A DNA stretch of 64,000 bases. Source: Combretum micranthum (Eukaryota > Streptophyta > Magnoliopsida > Myrtales > Combretaceae). The notes below the pieces were generated by a model, which had not been told where the DNA came from, did not search any database, and saw only the letters and a list, made by a program, of their open reading frames with translations. A program made the position numbers and the translations under genes. Each line of letters begins with the position of its first letter. The stretch's first letter is position 1. Location of the stretch: assembly GCA_024138025.1 (NCBI GenBank), contig JAMXBD010001205.1:62001-126000 (forward strand). Reading direction: 5' to 3'. Positions 46,111 to 59,239 of this stretch are shown here, piece after piece.

Positions 46111-47099
46111 TCACGTCTTATAAACGTAATATTCATACGAATATCATGACTACAACATGTAATATACGGTATATCATATAACATTCATATATCTTCATTT
46201 ATACATGCGATTTAACAAATGTATATTGATAATTATTTTTATTTTGATCTTAAATAATTAATTAATTTCAATCGTAGTTGTAAACATGATTATTTCAGTA
46301 ACAAAGGGTAGGCGAAAAATTTCACCTCTCTTGGACTCAGTCGCTTGCTTCTAACAATTCGTTGGTTTTATATTGCCATTTTTTGGGGCCAAAAATAGGC
46401 AATTCTTACCTTTAATTAGGATAAAGAGGTGATTCCTTATCCTTTTGAAATTTCAAAATGCATTTTCTAATTTCTTAAACTTTTAATATTTGACACACTT
46501 AAGGATAATTAACATTTCTTACGTGTAGTTTGAAATATTTGGGGTTAAATTCGTATATAGATGAAAATTTAGGAAGTAAATTCACAATATAAATAAAAAT
46601 TTAAGAGAATAATTTGCGATTTCTCCCGTTTTGTTTTAACATAAATGATCATTTGTTCTTAACAGTGCTAAGTTTGAATGTTAAGGATCCAAAAAGTGCA
46701 CTTTACAAATTTAGGATGTGAATCACATTGAGGTGAAAGTTTAATATAATTTAACAATTTTCCCATAAAACTAAGAAGTGATTCATATATAAATCCTAAT
46801 AGCATTTTCTCAACTACATAAATGACGTAACTTATAGTCACATATATACATATCATCACATTGTACAAATTCTACGACTAGATATCACATGGTATATATA
46901 TTTTAAATACATATAACATGTGAGAATAAATTATTAACTATTAAACCCGCCAACACCCATCCCCCAAACACACACACTAGACATTTACAAATACAACGTA
47001 AAATTCGAACAGATGGCGGATGTCAACGTTTAATCAAAATGCCTGCAAAAAGAAAAAAAGGAAATAATAAATAATTATTATAAATAAAATAAAAAAAAA

Positions 47100-47303
47100 T
47101 AAAAAAACGACGTTCGGCTAGAACAAGCACAGAATGAATCAAGCGGCGCGGGAGTTTGGGGGAGATGGATTTTGAGATTGGAGAATGATGGAAAAAAACA
47201 CAAAAAAGGAGGGGAAGAGAAATTTGAGAGGAGAGGAGTGAACTGAGTGGGAGAAATGAAAGTGCAGGGGAGCGAGGGGAGAATGTGCGGGTTTATATAG
47301 CGA
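47100..47303 (-). promoter_or_regulatory. Orphan TATA promoter and CT-rich leader
   Basis: On the minus strand, CTATATAAACC (about 47303-47293) is followed by about 150 bases of C/T-rich, GC-richer sequence ending near CGCGCCGCTTGATTC. This is typical of a plant core promoter plus 5' UTR. Further on, TTTCTTTTTGCAG (47055-47043) could be a splice acceptor. No coding exon was recognised at lower coordinates, so the gene may be lost, displaced by insertions or non-coding. Confidence 0.5.
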
Positions 47304-48294
47304 AAAGAGCAGACCGGTCTCGCCTTTTTAATTAAAAAGAGGCTGGACTTGCTATTTACTTAGGAAAAATCTTGAGTGGGTATTACACATCACATATATA
47401 TACCATGTGAATGTATACTTTGTGTAACTATTAATAACTTTAACATATGAATAATATAGTGAGTAGTTATCAAGATAACCATCACTTATAAATCCACGTG
47501 CTAGAATATTATTGAAAGTTATATACCATATATATATCACACGTGTCATATAATACTTATCGAATCTTTTCTTTATTAGGGTATAGCCTATTTAACTTAA
47601 TTAACATTAAGTCTTATTTCTCATCTCTTTTCTGCTATGTCCAACTCAAAAAAGGGAGGCTCGCCTCTTCCTCGTACGCAATGCCAGCATTTTTTCTAGT
47701 GCTTAAAGTTAATATGCATTTTTATAATTATAATAATTTCCATGGCAAACCATTTCCGTTTAACCAAATATGGAATAGTAAAAGAACACGGGCAAGAAGC
47801 AATATATATGGTTTTGTGGTATTGTCTTAATAAGGGAAAAAACTAAAAATGCATATAATTAGCTTATTCTAATAACTAAAGATTGTATATTATATTATTT
47901 GAACTACGCAAGAGAAAATCGTGGGCTGGATTAGACACGTCTTATTTTATATAACACTACGACATTATTCTGTTTAAATATCAGTTTTTTATTTTTATTT
48001 CTGTAACATACTAACATCTCTCGAACAAAATTGTGCATCATTGATTATGGGTTTTTTTTCTTTTGTTTTTTTATTTTCTAGATTATGGAACTAGTGAAAA
48101 TATAAATATTAGAAGCGATATATATAATATGGTGAGTCTTGCTTGTTTCTGCCTATAAATATGCAAAGGGGCCTAAAAGAGTGGCTTCAGTTACCCATAA
48201 ATGTACCAGTGTGGACGAAAATATCCTCAAACTTTTCCTGTTACAGCTGATAAGAATGAAGCAACAAGCCAGTGAGGGCAAAAGAGCTTTTACT

Positions 48295-48460
48295 GTTTCA
48301 TGAATAGGATCATCCAGTTAATCATTTAATTGTTAAAATAAATATAATAATTTGAATATTAACTATTTTAGTGGTTTGAGTATGATTGAATATGATATAA
48401 GTTATTAGATAGTAACCGAATCGATACTGTTGAAATTAATTATAGGATCATAAAATTTCG
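48295..48460. mobile_element. Short MITE, copy 2 of the three-member family
   Basis: It shares with copy 1 CATCCAGT(C/T)AA, a TATTAACTATTTTAGTGG-type block, TTGAATATGATAT and AATTAAT(T)AT...ATCATA, in the same order. The terminal inverted repeat is more decayed. Confidence 0.5.
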
Positions 48461-48829
48461 CAAGTAAAGAAATACAAGATTGAAGTACTCATAAGAAAAT
48501 ATCTACTCGAATATAATTATATATATTTGGAGTACTAATTAACATTGGCATGGAAGTGTAATTACTATGTATAGACACTTACAGCTCAAAATGCATCATA
48601 TTGCGGCTAGACCACACCGCTCGGATTAGCTTTTTTATAGGAGATAAAAATTTAACAAAGGACAAAATATACCTTTGAGGGAAAAACAATTTCTTCTTGT
48701 ACGCTTATGTGTATTCTTGATGCCAAACAGTCCGCTACTACGTTAAACTTTCTTTCGGTCCGGTTTGGACTTCCTGCATGCAACCAAAAATTCCATATTT
48801 AAACTTGAAAATAATGGCAGCTGAAGGAT

Positions 48830-49190
48830 TACTTTCGGTTTTTAGTAATTTAGTGTCTAATATTTACGCTCTTGATAAATTAGTGCTTGAACTTTTAAAG
48901 TATGTGAGATTCAAAGTCTCTATTAATAATATTTGACAGATGTTTATTTGATGACTGATAATGGTAGACAAAGTGCTGCAAATTTTGATAAATTTTTTTG
49001 GTAATTTAGTACCGTCTAATAGATTTTGATATTTTTTGTCAAGTGTCTATGATATCAAGTCATCAAAATAAATTTCTATTTAATATTATTTAATAGAGAT
49101 ATTGAATAGCAAGTATGTTAATTGTATAAGCACTAATCTACCAAAATTTAAAGATAAATTACTAAATTGTCAAAAATAGAAAGTACAAAT
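48830..49190. mobile_element. Foldback-type element
   Basis: The left arm TACTTTCGGTTTTTAGTAATT is mirrored by TTTTTGACAATTTAG... read from the right end (AATTGTCAAAAATAGAAAGTA). AAATTAGTGCTTGAAC pairs with the reverse of GCACTAATCTA, and TTGATGACT with CAAGTCATCAA. The arms cover most of the length with only a short centre. The target duplication is unclear. Confidence 0.45.
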
Positions 49191-50377
49191 ATTACTCTTG
49201 CCATTATCCCTAGAATTTGCATCCCTTTTCGATGGCAATATAGCTGCATAAGAATTAACGTTTACATCAAGTCGGATGAGTCCTTTTACATATAAAAATA
49301 GATTCCTCAATGAATTTGCCATAATTTAGGAACAGGTATATCAATGCAACCAAGCTTCTTAGCAAATCCCAAAACGCCATCTACTAAGGGTCAAGAGCTC
49401 TACCTGGAGGAACCCTTCGACATAACAAGGAGTAGATATCTTTCTCACGGATATAATGGAGCTGCATCCCGAGACACTCGTACTAAATAGTTGCGCACGG
49501 GCTTTTTTGGTTCATTGTTTTGGTATCGTTTTAGGATCGTTTTGATGCCAAATAGATACTAAACTAACACTGAACCATATTAATATAATATTGATAAAAA
49601 ACTGATAGTTTTACTTAAACTGACAAACCGAACCGATACTAAATCTATATTGATAAAAAACTGACAATCCAAAAAGATCCCGGTGATAGGATTACACATG
49701 TTTATGGATTGAGTGGAGACAGAGACAAAACCCCAAATGAAGTAAGTGAGAGAAAATATTAGTACGTTGAAGCCGTCCAACAAGAAGATGGGGCTTCATC
49801 TGCCCAAGACCTTCTTCCTGGCGATGAGAAAAGCATAACCATAGATTTCGTAAGAGTATTACCCTCTGGCTCTTTCATTACATGACATCCGTTCTTTTTG
49901 GTCCCACGCATAGATTCTATTGTCGTCTTATTTTAGGTAGATCATCTGTTCAATCCATCTATTGTTTGCTTCCTGGTACTGGTTTTTTCCCATTCAACAA
50001 AGTATAAGTTCATTCCCCGATTGTCCCCGATAACATCTCCAATTGTACCTTAAATAGTTGAATTTTGTTAAATAAATGGGTTTCATTGACATGTGCTTTT
50101 GTGTCGCTTATTATTCTACAACCAAAAAAACAATTAAATTTTTTTTTTCTTAACTCGCTGATGTCCGCAAAACTATATTCAAAGTTAGGGGTGGTCGGGG
50201 GCCTTTGTGCCCTTACCATATCAACCCATCTAATCTAACTAAGAGTTCCTGAGAACATCAAATTTTTGATTCAATGAGAAATACGCATTGTGATGCCAAT
50301 TACTGGTGAAGCAAGTAGTGATCTCATACTATGGACACGGAGATACTCTGGATTGAATTATATTATTTGTTAAAAAT

Positions 50378-50538
50378 CACTACAAGAAAACTGATATTTA
50401 AAGACAAAATTTTTGTTTTCAAACATGAGTTTTTGTTGTACAAATTATCATCGCTTATTCTATTTACAAAAATATAGCTTATTTCATCAATTTTTTATTG
50501 TAGAATTTCTGTCTTTAAAATTTAATTTTCTTGTAGCG
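50378..50538. mobile_element. CACTA-type MITE with perfect target duplication
   Basis: The left end CACTACAAGAAAA and the right end TTTTCTTGTAGCG are inverted repeats with one mismatch, the standard terminus of plant CACTA elements. The 3-bp duplication AAT is present on both sides (50375-50377, 50539-50541). Adjacent AAAGACA and TGTCTTTAAA are also mirrored. It is 161 bp and has no coding capacity. Confidence 0.85.
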
Positions 50539-50541
50539 AAT

Positions 50542-52996
50542 AGACCAGTATTTTTGTTTTTTCAGGCGTTCAAAATCTTATTATGTCTTAACTACATGCT
50601 CTCATGTCCATGATTCTATAAATTTGGGCAGTTGTCTTATAAATAAAATTTGATATTTTGTAAAACATTTTTCCTTAGATTTTATGTAAAGTACTTAGAC
50701 GACATGAAGCGAATCCTGAATCTTTTGATGAATTCATTTAAGGAATAAACCTGAGTGAAGTTGATTCAAGATGCAAAAGCAAGGAGTAAGCAATTTTAGC
50801 AACAATTTCTTATGTTTGTGTAGAAGCTCCGGTTGCATTAGCCTCTAGAGAAATTTCAAAATGGTTATCAAGACTAAAATGGTTGATATAGTCCATGAGG
50901 ACTACCATTTTTCTTTGACCTAAACCGTGTGGGTGGAGCAACTAAATGATTCGTATAAGTTTTTTTGGCCGTATTTTAAATTTTTAAAATTGTCAACGCT
51001 TAAAAAATAAAATAAAATAAAATAAAGTATCATATTGGAGTAAGAAATAGGACGAGTCCATAATATATCGTGGTCCTAGGCCATCTATATTTACCTCCCC
51101 AGTTGGACACATGTATACAAGTGCAAAGCTATGAAGGGATGCTTCAACTGCTTCAAAACTTTACTTCAGACTTTGCGATTTTTTTACTAAATCCTAGTTT
51201 TAGTAATTTCTTTTCAGCAGATTTAAGCTTACTGTTTCTTTCAAAAGAGCTAAAAGCCATCATATCACATGTTCTATATCCTAAAGCATTACCATAATGA
51301 GCTATTTGACACCCATAACATCTTCTAATATTCCCTTGAAGAAGGTTCAAAACCTTTGACTTAGAAGGATGTATGTTATGTATAATTCAATTATCATTAC
51401 AAAAAAAGCAAGCTTGAATCCTTGAAGCATTAGGCAATCAAAGCTATTATCTTTTGTAAAAATGGGATTTGTGGATCAAAGAAAATAAACTTTTCAAAAA
51501 GACCACAAACAATAAAATAAAAGTAAGAGTAATGAAGCGAATTCGTCCCGTGAATCCTTTTTATAAATAAACTAAACGTACATTTGCTTAAACATTTGTT
51601 TTTTTTCACTATATCAAATTTGACACCTTGATTTTCATTGGATGCAAAATTATTAGTAAATCGATATTAAGGCATCTAATTTGAAAACTTTAAACTAAAT
51701 TAAGGATATAATTAGAATCATATGGAATAATCAATAAGAAAAGAAAGTACCAAAACTATAATAACCCTAAGAATAAAAGGAAACCATTTAAACAGATGGC
51801 CTAATTACTCTAAAACAAGGAATAATATAGAAACTACTCTAGAATTTAAAATCATGAAATTCGATTTGATAAAAAAAAAAATTAAGGAATTACACTAACT
51901 ATGTATAAAAATGATTTAAAAAAATGAAAAGTAAATAGTAATAATAAAAGGTAAAATAGTAATAGTAAGAAATAAATGGTTAAGAAGGTATGAAAAGTAA
52001 CTAGTAAATATAAAAAGTAAATATAAAATATTGAATTAGCATATAATACAATAATTAATGTAGATTTTTCAAATAAGGTTACTTTAACCTATGAAATTAC
52101 TAAAATGCCCATTTAAATTCACAAAAATTGCAAAACTAACACAAAAAAAATAACTTAAATGGAAAAAAATCCTTAAATACTCTAGAAAAATCAGGAATAA
52201 TTTGGAAAACACTAGGAAAATTCGAAACATCTAATTAATCTCAGAAAATATCATAGAAATTTCTCAAAATTGTGTCAAATTGTATGTAAAATTCACTAAA
52301 AATTCGCTAGTTGTCCAAAAATTTTGAAACCTCACCAGGACATGTGTTTTAATTCCAGATGGCTAGATAAAAAGTTGCATGTAAAAATATTGACATTTGG
52401 AATTTTTAATACGTGGTAAGAGGATATAAATACTGACTTCTAACATCAAAAATTCACACAGCTCGTTTCGGGCATCCTAAAATTACCAAATTTTTTAATT
52501 TATTACTAAAAATTATACTTTATATTACCGACAAGTTCATGATGGTATAAGGTGGCCGGAGATAGTTGTTTTGGCGGTAGTTTGGCGGAAATTGCAAAAG
52601 TTTACATGAAGTTATTCCCGCTCCTTTCGTAAAGATTTTTATAGGTAAACTCATCATAATATTAGGTACATCTCATAAAAATTTTGTAATTTTTCTTGGT
52701 CATTTACTATTTTTAATAATTAATCTAAGATTCTGCCAGTATAAATAACATTAATTAGTGCATATTTTATATGTTAAAATATAGTAAAATGATTCTATTA
52801 TACATGAAACTTTTTAACCACTTTCTAAATGCTCATTATAAAGCTTAGTTATTAACTTTATCAAGTTATAACATATACTACTATTTTTCTATAATTACAC
52901 GATTTATTATAAACTAATTACCTTATAAATGGCTATGTATAACTTAAATCTATAACTAAACTACCTTAAGTTATTTACTACTTTTTAAATATATTA
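50542..52996. other. AT-rich intergenic stretch, no gene seen
   Basis: Open frames at 51070-51297 and on the opposite strand have no recognisable motif. The 300-700 bases before 52997 may be more of an older retroelement, but nothing is diagnostic. Confidence 0.4.
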
Positions 52997-55652
52997 TGTA
53001 AGGACCCGCTATCACCTCTATATTTGAAATAGGCGATAACGGTTCCCCAACCACATATAAGCTATAAGATTATATGTAAGGTTGCTTGAAAGAATTGTTT
53101 GAGAAATTGTTTATCTAATTCCATATAGATAATATAATAGGAATCATAATATATATATATATATATTTTTTTTTAAACCTTAAATATAGTTATACTACTA
53201 CATTACCAACACGTTTTGGCAAAGGAAACAACTTAACTCCTACATAGCTAAGTACATATATATATATACATATTACATCCAAAGGCTTCTTACAAACCTT
53301 AATGAAATCTTCAAAACACAACCCAAACTAACACTTTAATTACATTATCAACAAAAGGAATCATATCTAATCTATTACAAATCATAGGGTTCCATTGAGT
53401 CCATGGTTAACTCTAATCCTCCAAACCATGAGGAAAATCTTCAAAGTCGGTTCCGTACCCCATACTCACATGAAACTCATCGGAGTCATCACCTGAAATG
53501 GAGAAAATATGAGCCAAAGGCCCAGTACACAAGTAACGAATACAAATGCACAATGGGTCACACATTCTTAAATTAATGCATTATGCAACAATCAATGATT
53601 TATTATTACATCTTTAGTTAGTAAAACAACACAGGAGTATTCAAACTCCGGACAATAAGGATCTAGTATTATGTCCGCTCCCTGAGTGGTCCTACTGTTC
53701 ATACAGACTAGGCAGCCTCACCTTCCGGCATAGCCCGTAATACTAGGGGATCCTGAGTAACGTATCACGATGCTCAGGGGGTTGATATGAGTAGCTCGGA
53801 TACTCATATCTCCTAAATAATTCTATCCATTAACGAGAAAGTACCCTGCCCCCAATCTGAGCAGGGTGCCGCTCTCCGAACCAGATTCAACGGCAAAAAA
53901 GGACAAGCAACACTCATCAATTACTAGGATTTTCTTAATTTAAAGTAATTTGGTTGTGATGCCTACCCTAACAAAGAAACAAGCAAGTTACTACGTACCT
54001 GATATAGCTCGGGAACTAATGGGGTTGGCTAGGCGAGAATCTATCACTATTTAAAATAATATTAAGTTCCACACTTAGTTTAAGCACTAATTCTTTAGTT
54101 GAAAAATATAATTAATCAAAGAAATTCAAATAAATTAATACAAGGTCACAATAAAGCATTTAAACATCCTATTATATCATAGGACACTCAAAAATTAATT
54201 ATTTGGTCATATATCAAACTTCGGAAAATTTTAAAGAAAGTTTTTGAAATTCAAAAGTGCAGGGGATACGCCGGCCATCAAAGCCGGCGGCTTTGAATCG
54301 GCGTTCAATACACTAAAGATCAACACTGCCAACACTGGCAGCGTTTAAGGGTACGCCGGCTGCCTTCATTCTACGCCGGCGGCTTTGAGCAGGTGTAGAA
54401 TGCAACTCCAAATTTCCAAAAATTGCCGAAAGGTACACGGGGCTGATCCATGCCCATGAATACCCCCAACACCGGTAGCGTATCCATGTATGCTGGCAGC
54501 CTTTGACTCTATGCCGGCGGCCTTAAGCCCGGCGTTAAAAATTAGGATTCTGTTCCCATTCCACACCGCCCCTAAGCCAGCGGCGTTGGAATCCCAGTAG
54601 CCGGCGTACAATTTGAAAAATGAACATTGGCTGACTTTTCCAGTGAAAGCTGGTAGCGTTCAAACGGCTTTAAGGAATTTGATTCTGTTCACTTCCAACA
54701 CCACCTATAAGCCGGCGGCGTAGAAGTGCCAGATGGCAGCATACGACCAAATTTAAGCCTATACGAAAATGTTTTTGATTTCCACTGTTTTATTACAAAA
54801 TTTGTTCACTTTCAAAAATTCCCCAAACTTAATCTAAACTTTCCGAAGCTTGTTATATGTTCCAAACACTATCCTAACAACATGAATTCTACTTCTAATC
54901 ATCAAAACACTAATCACACTTCAAATCTACTCCTCACTACTCAATTCTTCAATATCCCAAAACACTCATCCTCACATATCAATATTCATACAAGATATAA
55001 ACTACCACTCCTTTAGTCATATAATCTTATTCAAACCCCCTTCAATGCACCAAATCAAACCCACACCAATTAGTACATAAAATTCATTTCTATCCAACCT
55101 TTACAAACAAACACAATATAAAACATAAAATAAAAAGATAAAGCTTGCATTTAACTTACATGACTAAATCTTGGCTTGGAATGTTGTTTAAATCAAAAAG
55201 CTTGTAATTGATCTTGGCTTAGGGTTTAAGATTTTGGGATGAAAAAAGGAAGAAAGAAAGAAAAGAAAAGAAAAAATTCGTATGGGGAAATGGGGCTGCC
55301 AAAAGGGGTTCAAATCTTGCTCAAAACAAAGTCAATACTCATCCAAAATGTGTCTTTAGGGGTATATTTGTCCTAAGATTAATTTGAGTTAATTTCAAAT
55401 GCATTTGAGTTTGTTTTAGGCTTAAAAAGCGAACTTAAAGTTTGAAAAAATTTCTATCATTAATCTTAAGCTATTTAAAAGTAATTTTATTAAATTTTAA
55501 ACATAACACATGCATATTAATTTGCAAAAGACACACAAATTCATTACACTATATACACATTTATACATATCATACAATAATATTAATTTCATTATACTGT
55601 ACACATACAAAATAGCACATGTCTAACACATTCACTAATTATATTATCCAAG

Positions 55653-55687
<35 letters not shown>

Positions 55688-57523
55688 CATTTCGATAACA
55701 CATATATATAAATTAAGGAATTTCATGGCTATTTCATATTATCAAAGAACTTATAACAAATACTTAAAAAATAATAACCCTTAGATTTGCTTAAACTAAT
55801 TATCTCCTTTAAGATTTATTAACCTAGCTAAGCTTAGTATCAAGAAAATGACAACATTAATTATATTGTCAATATCAAATATTTACAAAGCTTATGTTTA
55901 ACTATACTTAATCTTTTAACTATTGTTTCTATAGTACATATTTTATAGGAATACTTATACTAAATAATTAGACCCTACATTGGCCTAAAAGAAATTAATA
56001 TTTAATATTATACAACTCAGTTAATAAATATCTACTTATTCTCAAATTCTAGTAATTAATAGGGGTATTGTGAGAAGAGATAAAATCTAGATAATTTTAT
56101 CAATATTTCATAATTTTCCTAGAATTATCATCACATGTTCACTGTTTTTAATAAATTTTCTAATATTCTAAAGTTAAGTAAATTAATCATCATAAAGTTA
56201 AATTAGTATAAAATATCTAAAGTCTTTTAGCTCACTTTAAACTATTTAATATTACTAGGTTTAGATGTTAACCTTAATTGTCTTACTATTTCTCTTACAA
56301 TATAATAAACCCTCAATTATAAGTTACTTATCCAATAAAAGCCAATATAAAACTATAATTAGTACTTAAATGATGCTTTATTTAAACCCTATTAAAATAC
56401 ATCATAATATACCCTATAATTGTACTCCAATCCTAATTAGCTAAATTAGGAATTATTACCCCTGCTAATTATATCAAGAAAAAGAAGGAAAATGATTAAA
56501 TGACCAGCCAACCTCAATATGAAATTCATAACTATTCCTTGTTGGATATTATTAGGTGTTCGAGGGGAATGATGATAAATCGCAATTTCTATAAGTGGTT
56601 CACTTATATGGTAATTGTAAAAAGGGATATTATTTACATTATAATTATTTGTGCTTGCAAGTTAGCTATAAAACATGTGTGGTTGATTGACTTTGTTTGA
56701 TATTGGATGTTTACTTATCCTATTGTATTGGTGTGAGATGCCTGTTTGATCGCCTAAGTAAAAATGTATTATTAAGAATATAGTGAAACTAATAATCAAT
56801 GATGCATAGCATAATGCATCTTGCATCCTTACATCCACAAAACCGACCGTTCAGGTGAGAATGGATTTTTTCTTCTAGCCTTTATTGAACTAAGTGACAA
56901 GAGAGGAGGCCGCAATAAAGATTACAAGCTATCTGAGGGATAGTCCTAAATGGTTTTTGGGAGGACAACGGTCCATTGCACATTCCCGGTTTTATGGAAA
57001 ATGAATTTGTGTTAAACTCCTCGAAACCCATATTAGAATGGGGTTAATTTCTCTAATCTCGTGATGAATCGGTCAGCATCACGCGGATGGCATCCCGATT
57101 GACTGCATAATTCACTTTAATAATAACAATGATTGTGATTTGTCCTATAATATTTATAATTACCCTTTTTATATCCACTTACTGAGCTGTGGTTTAATGC
57201 TCATACCCTTATAGATCTTTTTACAGAGATACAAGATTCTCTAAGGAGTATCAGAATTGGTTTCAGTAGAATGGAAGATGAGAATATTAAGGATTATGTA
57301 AGGAGAGTTGAGATTATATTACTGTAAAGGTATGGATAAAGTGTATTTCTTCAGATTATTTGTATTTCTGTGTGTTGGCCATCACTTGACAGCTGTCAAT
57401 AAATTGGATTAATGAGATAAGCCTTGTATATTCTACTTGCTAATGATAGTTAAGGCCACCAACTATCATTTTCACTTAGAATGTACGGCAAGACTGTTTT
57501 GATTAAGCTATTAGGATGTGACA
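52997..57523 (-). mobile_element. Large LTR, apparently solo, copy 2
   Basis: On the + strand it starts TGTAAGGACCCG and ends GGATGTGACA, giving TGTCACATCC...GGGTCCTTACA in element sense. It shares several ordered blocks with the copy at 19548-25892: GAGCCAAAGGCCCAGTACACAAGTAACG, GGGGATCCTGAGTAACG, a GCCGGCGGC-rich block at 54265-54730 and a TTCGTATGG block near 55280. No internal retroelement genes flank it and no target duplication was found (TATTA against TCAAA). Confidence 0.6.
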
Positions 57524-59239
57524 TCAAATAAGAGTAAAATTCAAACGAATTATTAACAATGTAATAAAATTGTAAAAACTATTAGTTTAGTTGAAAAAAA
57601 AAAGTAAAAAAGTCATATTGTCTATCATGTCCCAATTTTGATAGTAAAAGACTTATTATTATTACTAGGCAGACTTGAATGGTGATAACATTTTTAACGT
57701 AGAGGAATTTACTAGAAAATATGGGGATTTGAATTCTAATAATAAGAATGTAAAAAATTTCAAAAACTATTACACATTTACCGCATAATATATTATTTAG
57801 TTGAAAAATATAGTAAAGAATCATATGTAATAAAAGCAAAATATCTATCTTGTGCCAATTGTAATAGTAAAATATTTATCAATTCTTTTCCCCATGGGAT
57901 GAGTGGTGTGGCAATCTTAAGGTATAGATATTTATGAGATGATAGTAAATAAATTATTGAATAGCAATTCATAATAATAGGACATGAATTACCATTTAGT
58001 ATCTTGCATAATGTTAATTAATAAAAAATTGCTATATGATATTTAATGCAACTAAACACCACAAAAACAACTTCTCATGGAATTAATGGGAAATGGAGTC
58101 AATATTTGGTTTCAAGAGCTTTATTTAATCATTATAATAAATATAGTAATTGGAATATTAACTATTTTAGTTGTTCGATCATGGTTGGATATGGTGTGAC
58201 CCATTAGATGGTGACGGCATCTGTCCTGTCAAAGTTAATGATGGGACCATAAAATATCCCTTGGTTTGAGTGAACATAGAAACTAAAATCTTTGCTCCCT
58301 CTCTTACTCAACCTTAGTGCCCCTCCTCTCCCTTCCCTATTTATGTGTATGTCATAAACCAAAATTTATTGTAGGACATATCAACTTTAATTTAACTATG
58401 ACAATTTTTATTATCAATTTAATATCGATGAGAATTATGACAAATTTTTTTGCGCATAATTTAAAGGGAATCAAGAGTGTTGATGAGATTTTAGGTGAAA
58501 AACTTAAACTCAAATTGATATAGATGGTGCTAGCTCAAACACAAATCATGGGATTATAATTTAGGTTTTTGTTAGCATTTAAAGGTAAAAACAGAATATG
58601 GTTGTAAAAATTATTAGATATTAAGCATGAACAACCCAAGCGTTGTGATTAGAAGAAACATTGAATTTGCTCACCATCATTAAATTGATCTCAAGATTTA
58701 ATTGGACGTGATATTACATACAACTCCTAAAAGAGAGTTCACTACAATCACAATAATTAACAAGAACACTAACAATTAAAGTGGAATAACATTCACTCAA
58801 TAATCATGATAATCTTAATGAGAGAGTGCAAGGATTGAAAAAACACTAAGCTAACTCAAGAGGGTGAAGGGAGAGAGGGGGATTGGTGAATTGAGTTTAT
58901 TACAAGTTTTATTGGCTTTTTGAATTTAATCTTGATGTGGAAATTTAAATAATGTTAATAAGATAAATAAACAATAATTAAAAAGTCAGAAATTAAATAG
59001 AGATGGAATAGAGAAATCAAGTTAAGACAAAATGTGTAATTCTGATTGCTCCCTACTTTCCATAAACACAATAATCGAGGACTTCATGAATACTTTTATG
59101 ATTGATACAAATAATGCTTCAAAGAGCATTACAACTCCAACAATGATTTTGCTCAAATGTAGTGCACTTTCGCAACTATTTAATGGTCTTAACTCATTAG
59201 CATCATAATAAAGATACATTATACTCAATTTATTATGTA
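57524..59239. other. AT-rich intergenic stretch with repeats
   Basis: It contains the third MITE copy (58118-58268) and one copy of a diverged direct repeat (58525-58835) whose partner is at 61703-62010. No gene was seen. Confidence 0.45.
58118..58268. mobile_element. Short MITE, copy 3 of the three-member family
   Basis: TATTAACTATTTTAGTTG, GGTTGGATATGGTGTGA, CCTGTCAAAGTTAATGATG and GACCATA(A)A follow each other as in copy 1. The left terminus is missing or decayed. Confidence 0.5.

Noticed and set aside
3351..57523. The large LTRs at 19.5 and 53 kb as two ends of one giant element
   Set aside because: The EamA gene and many independent elements lie between, with no gag-pol in matching sense; separate solo LTRs fit better.
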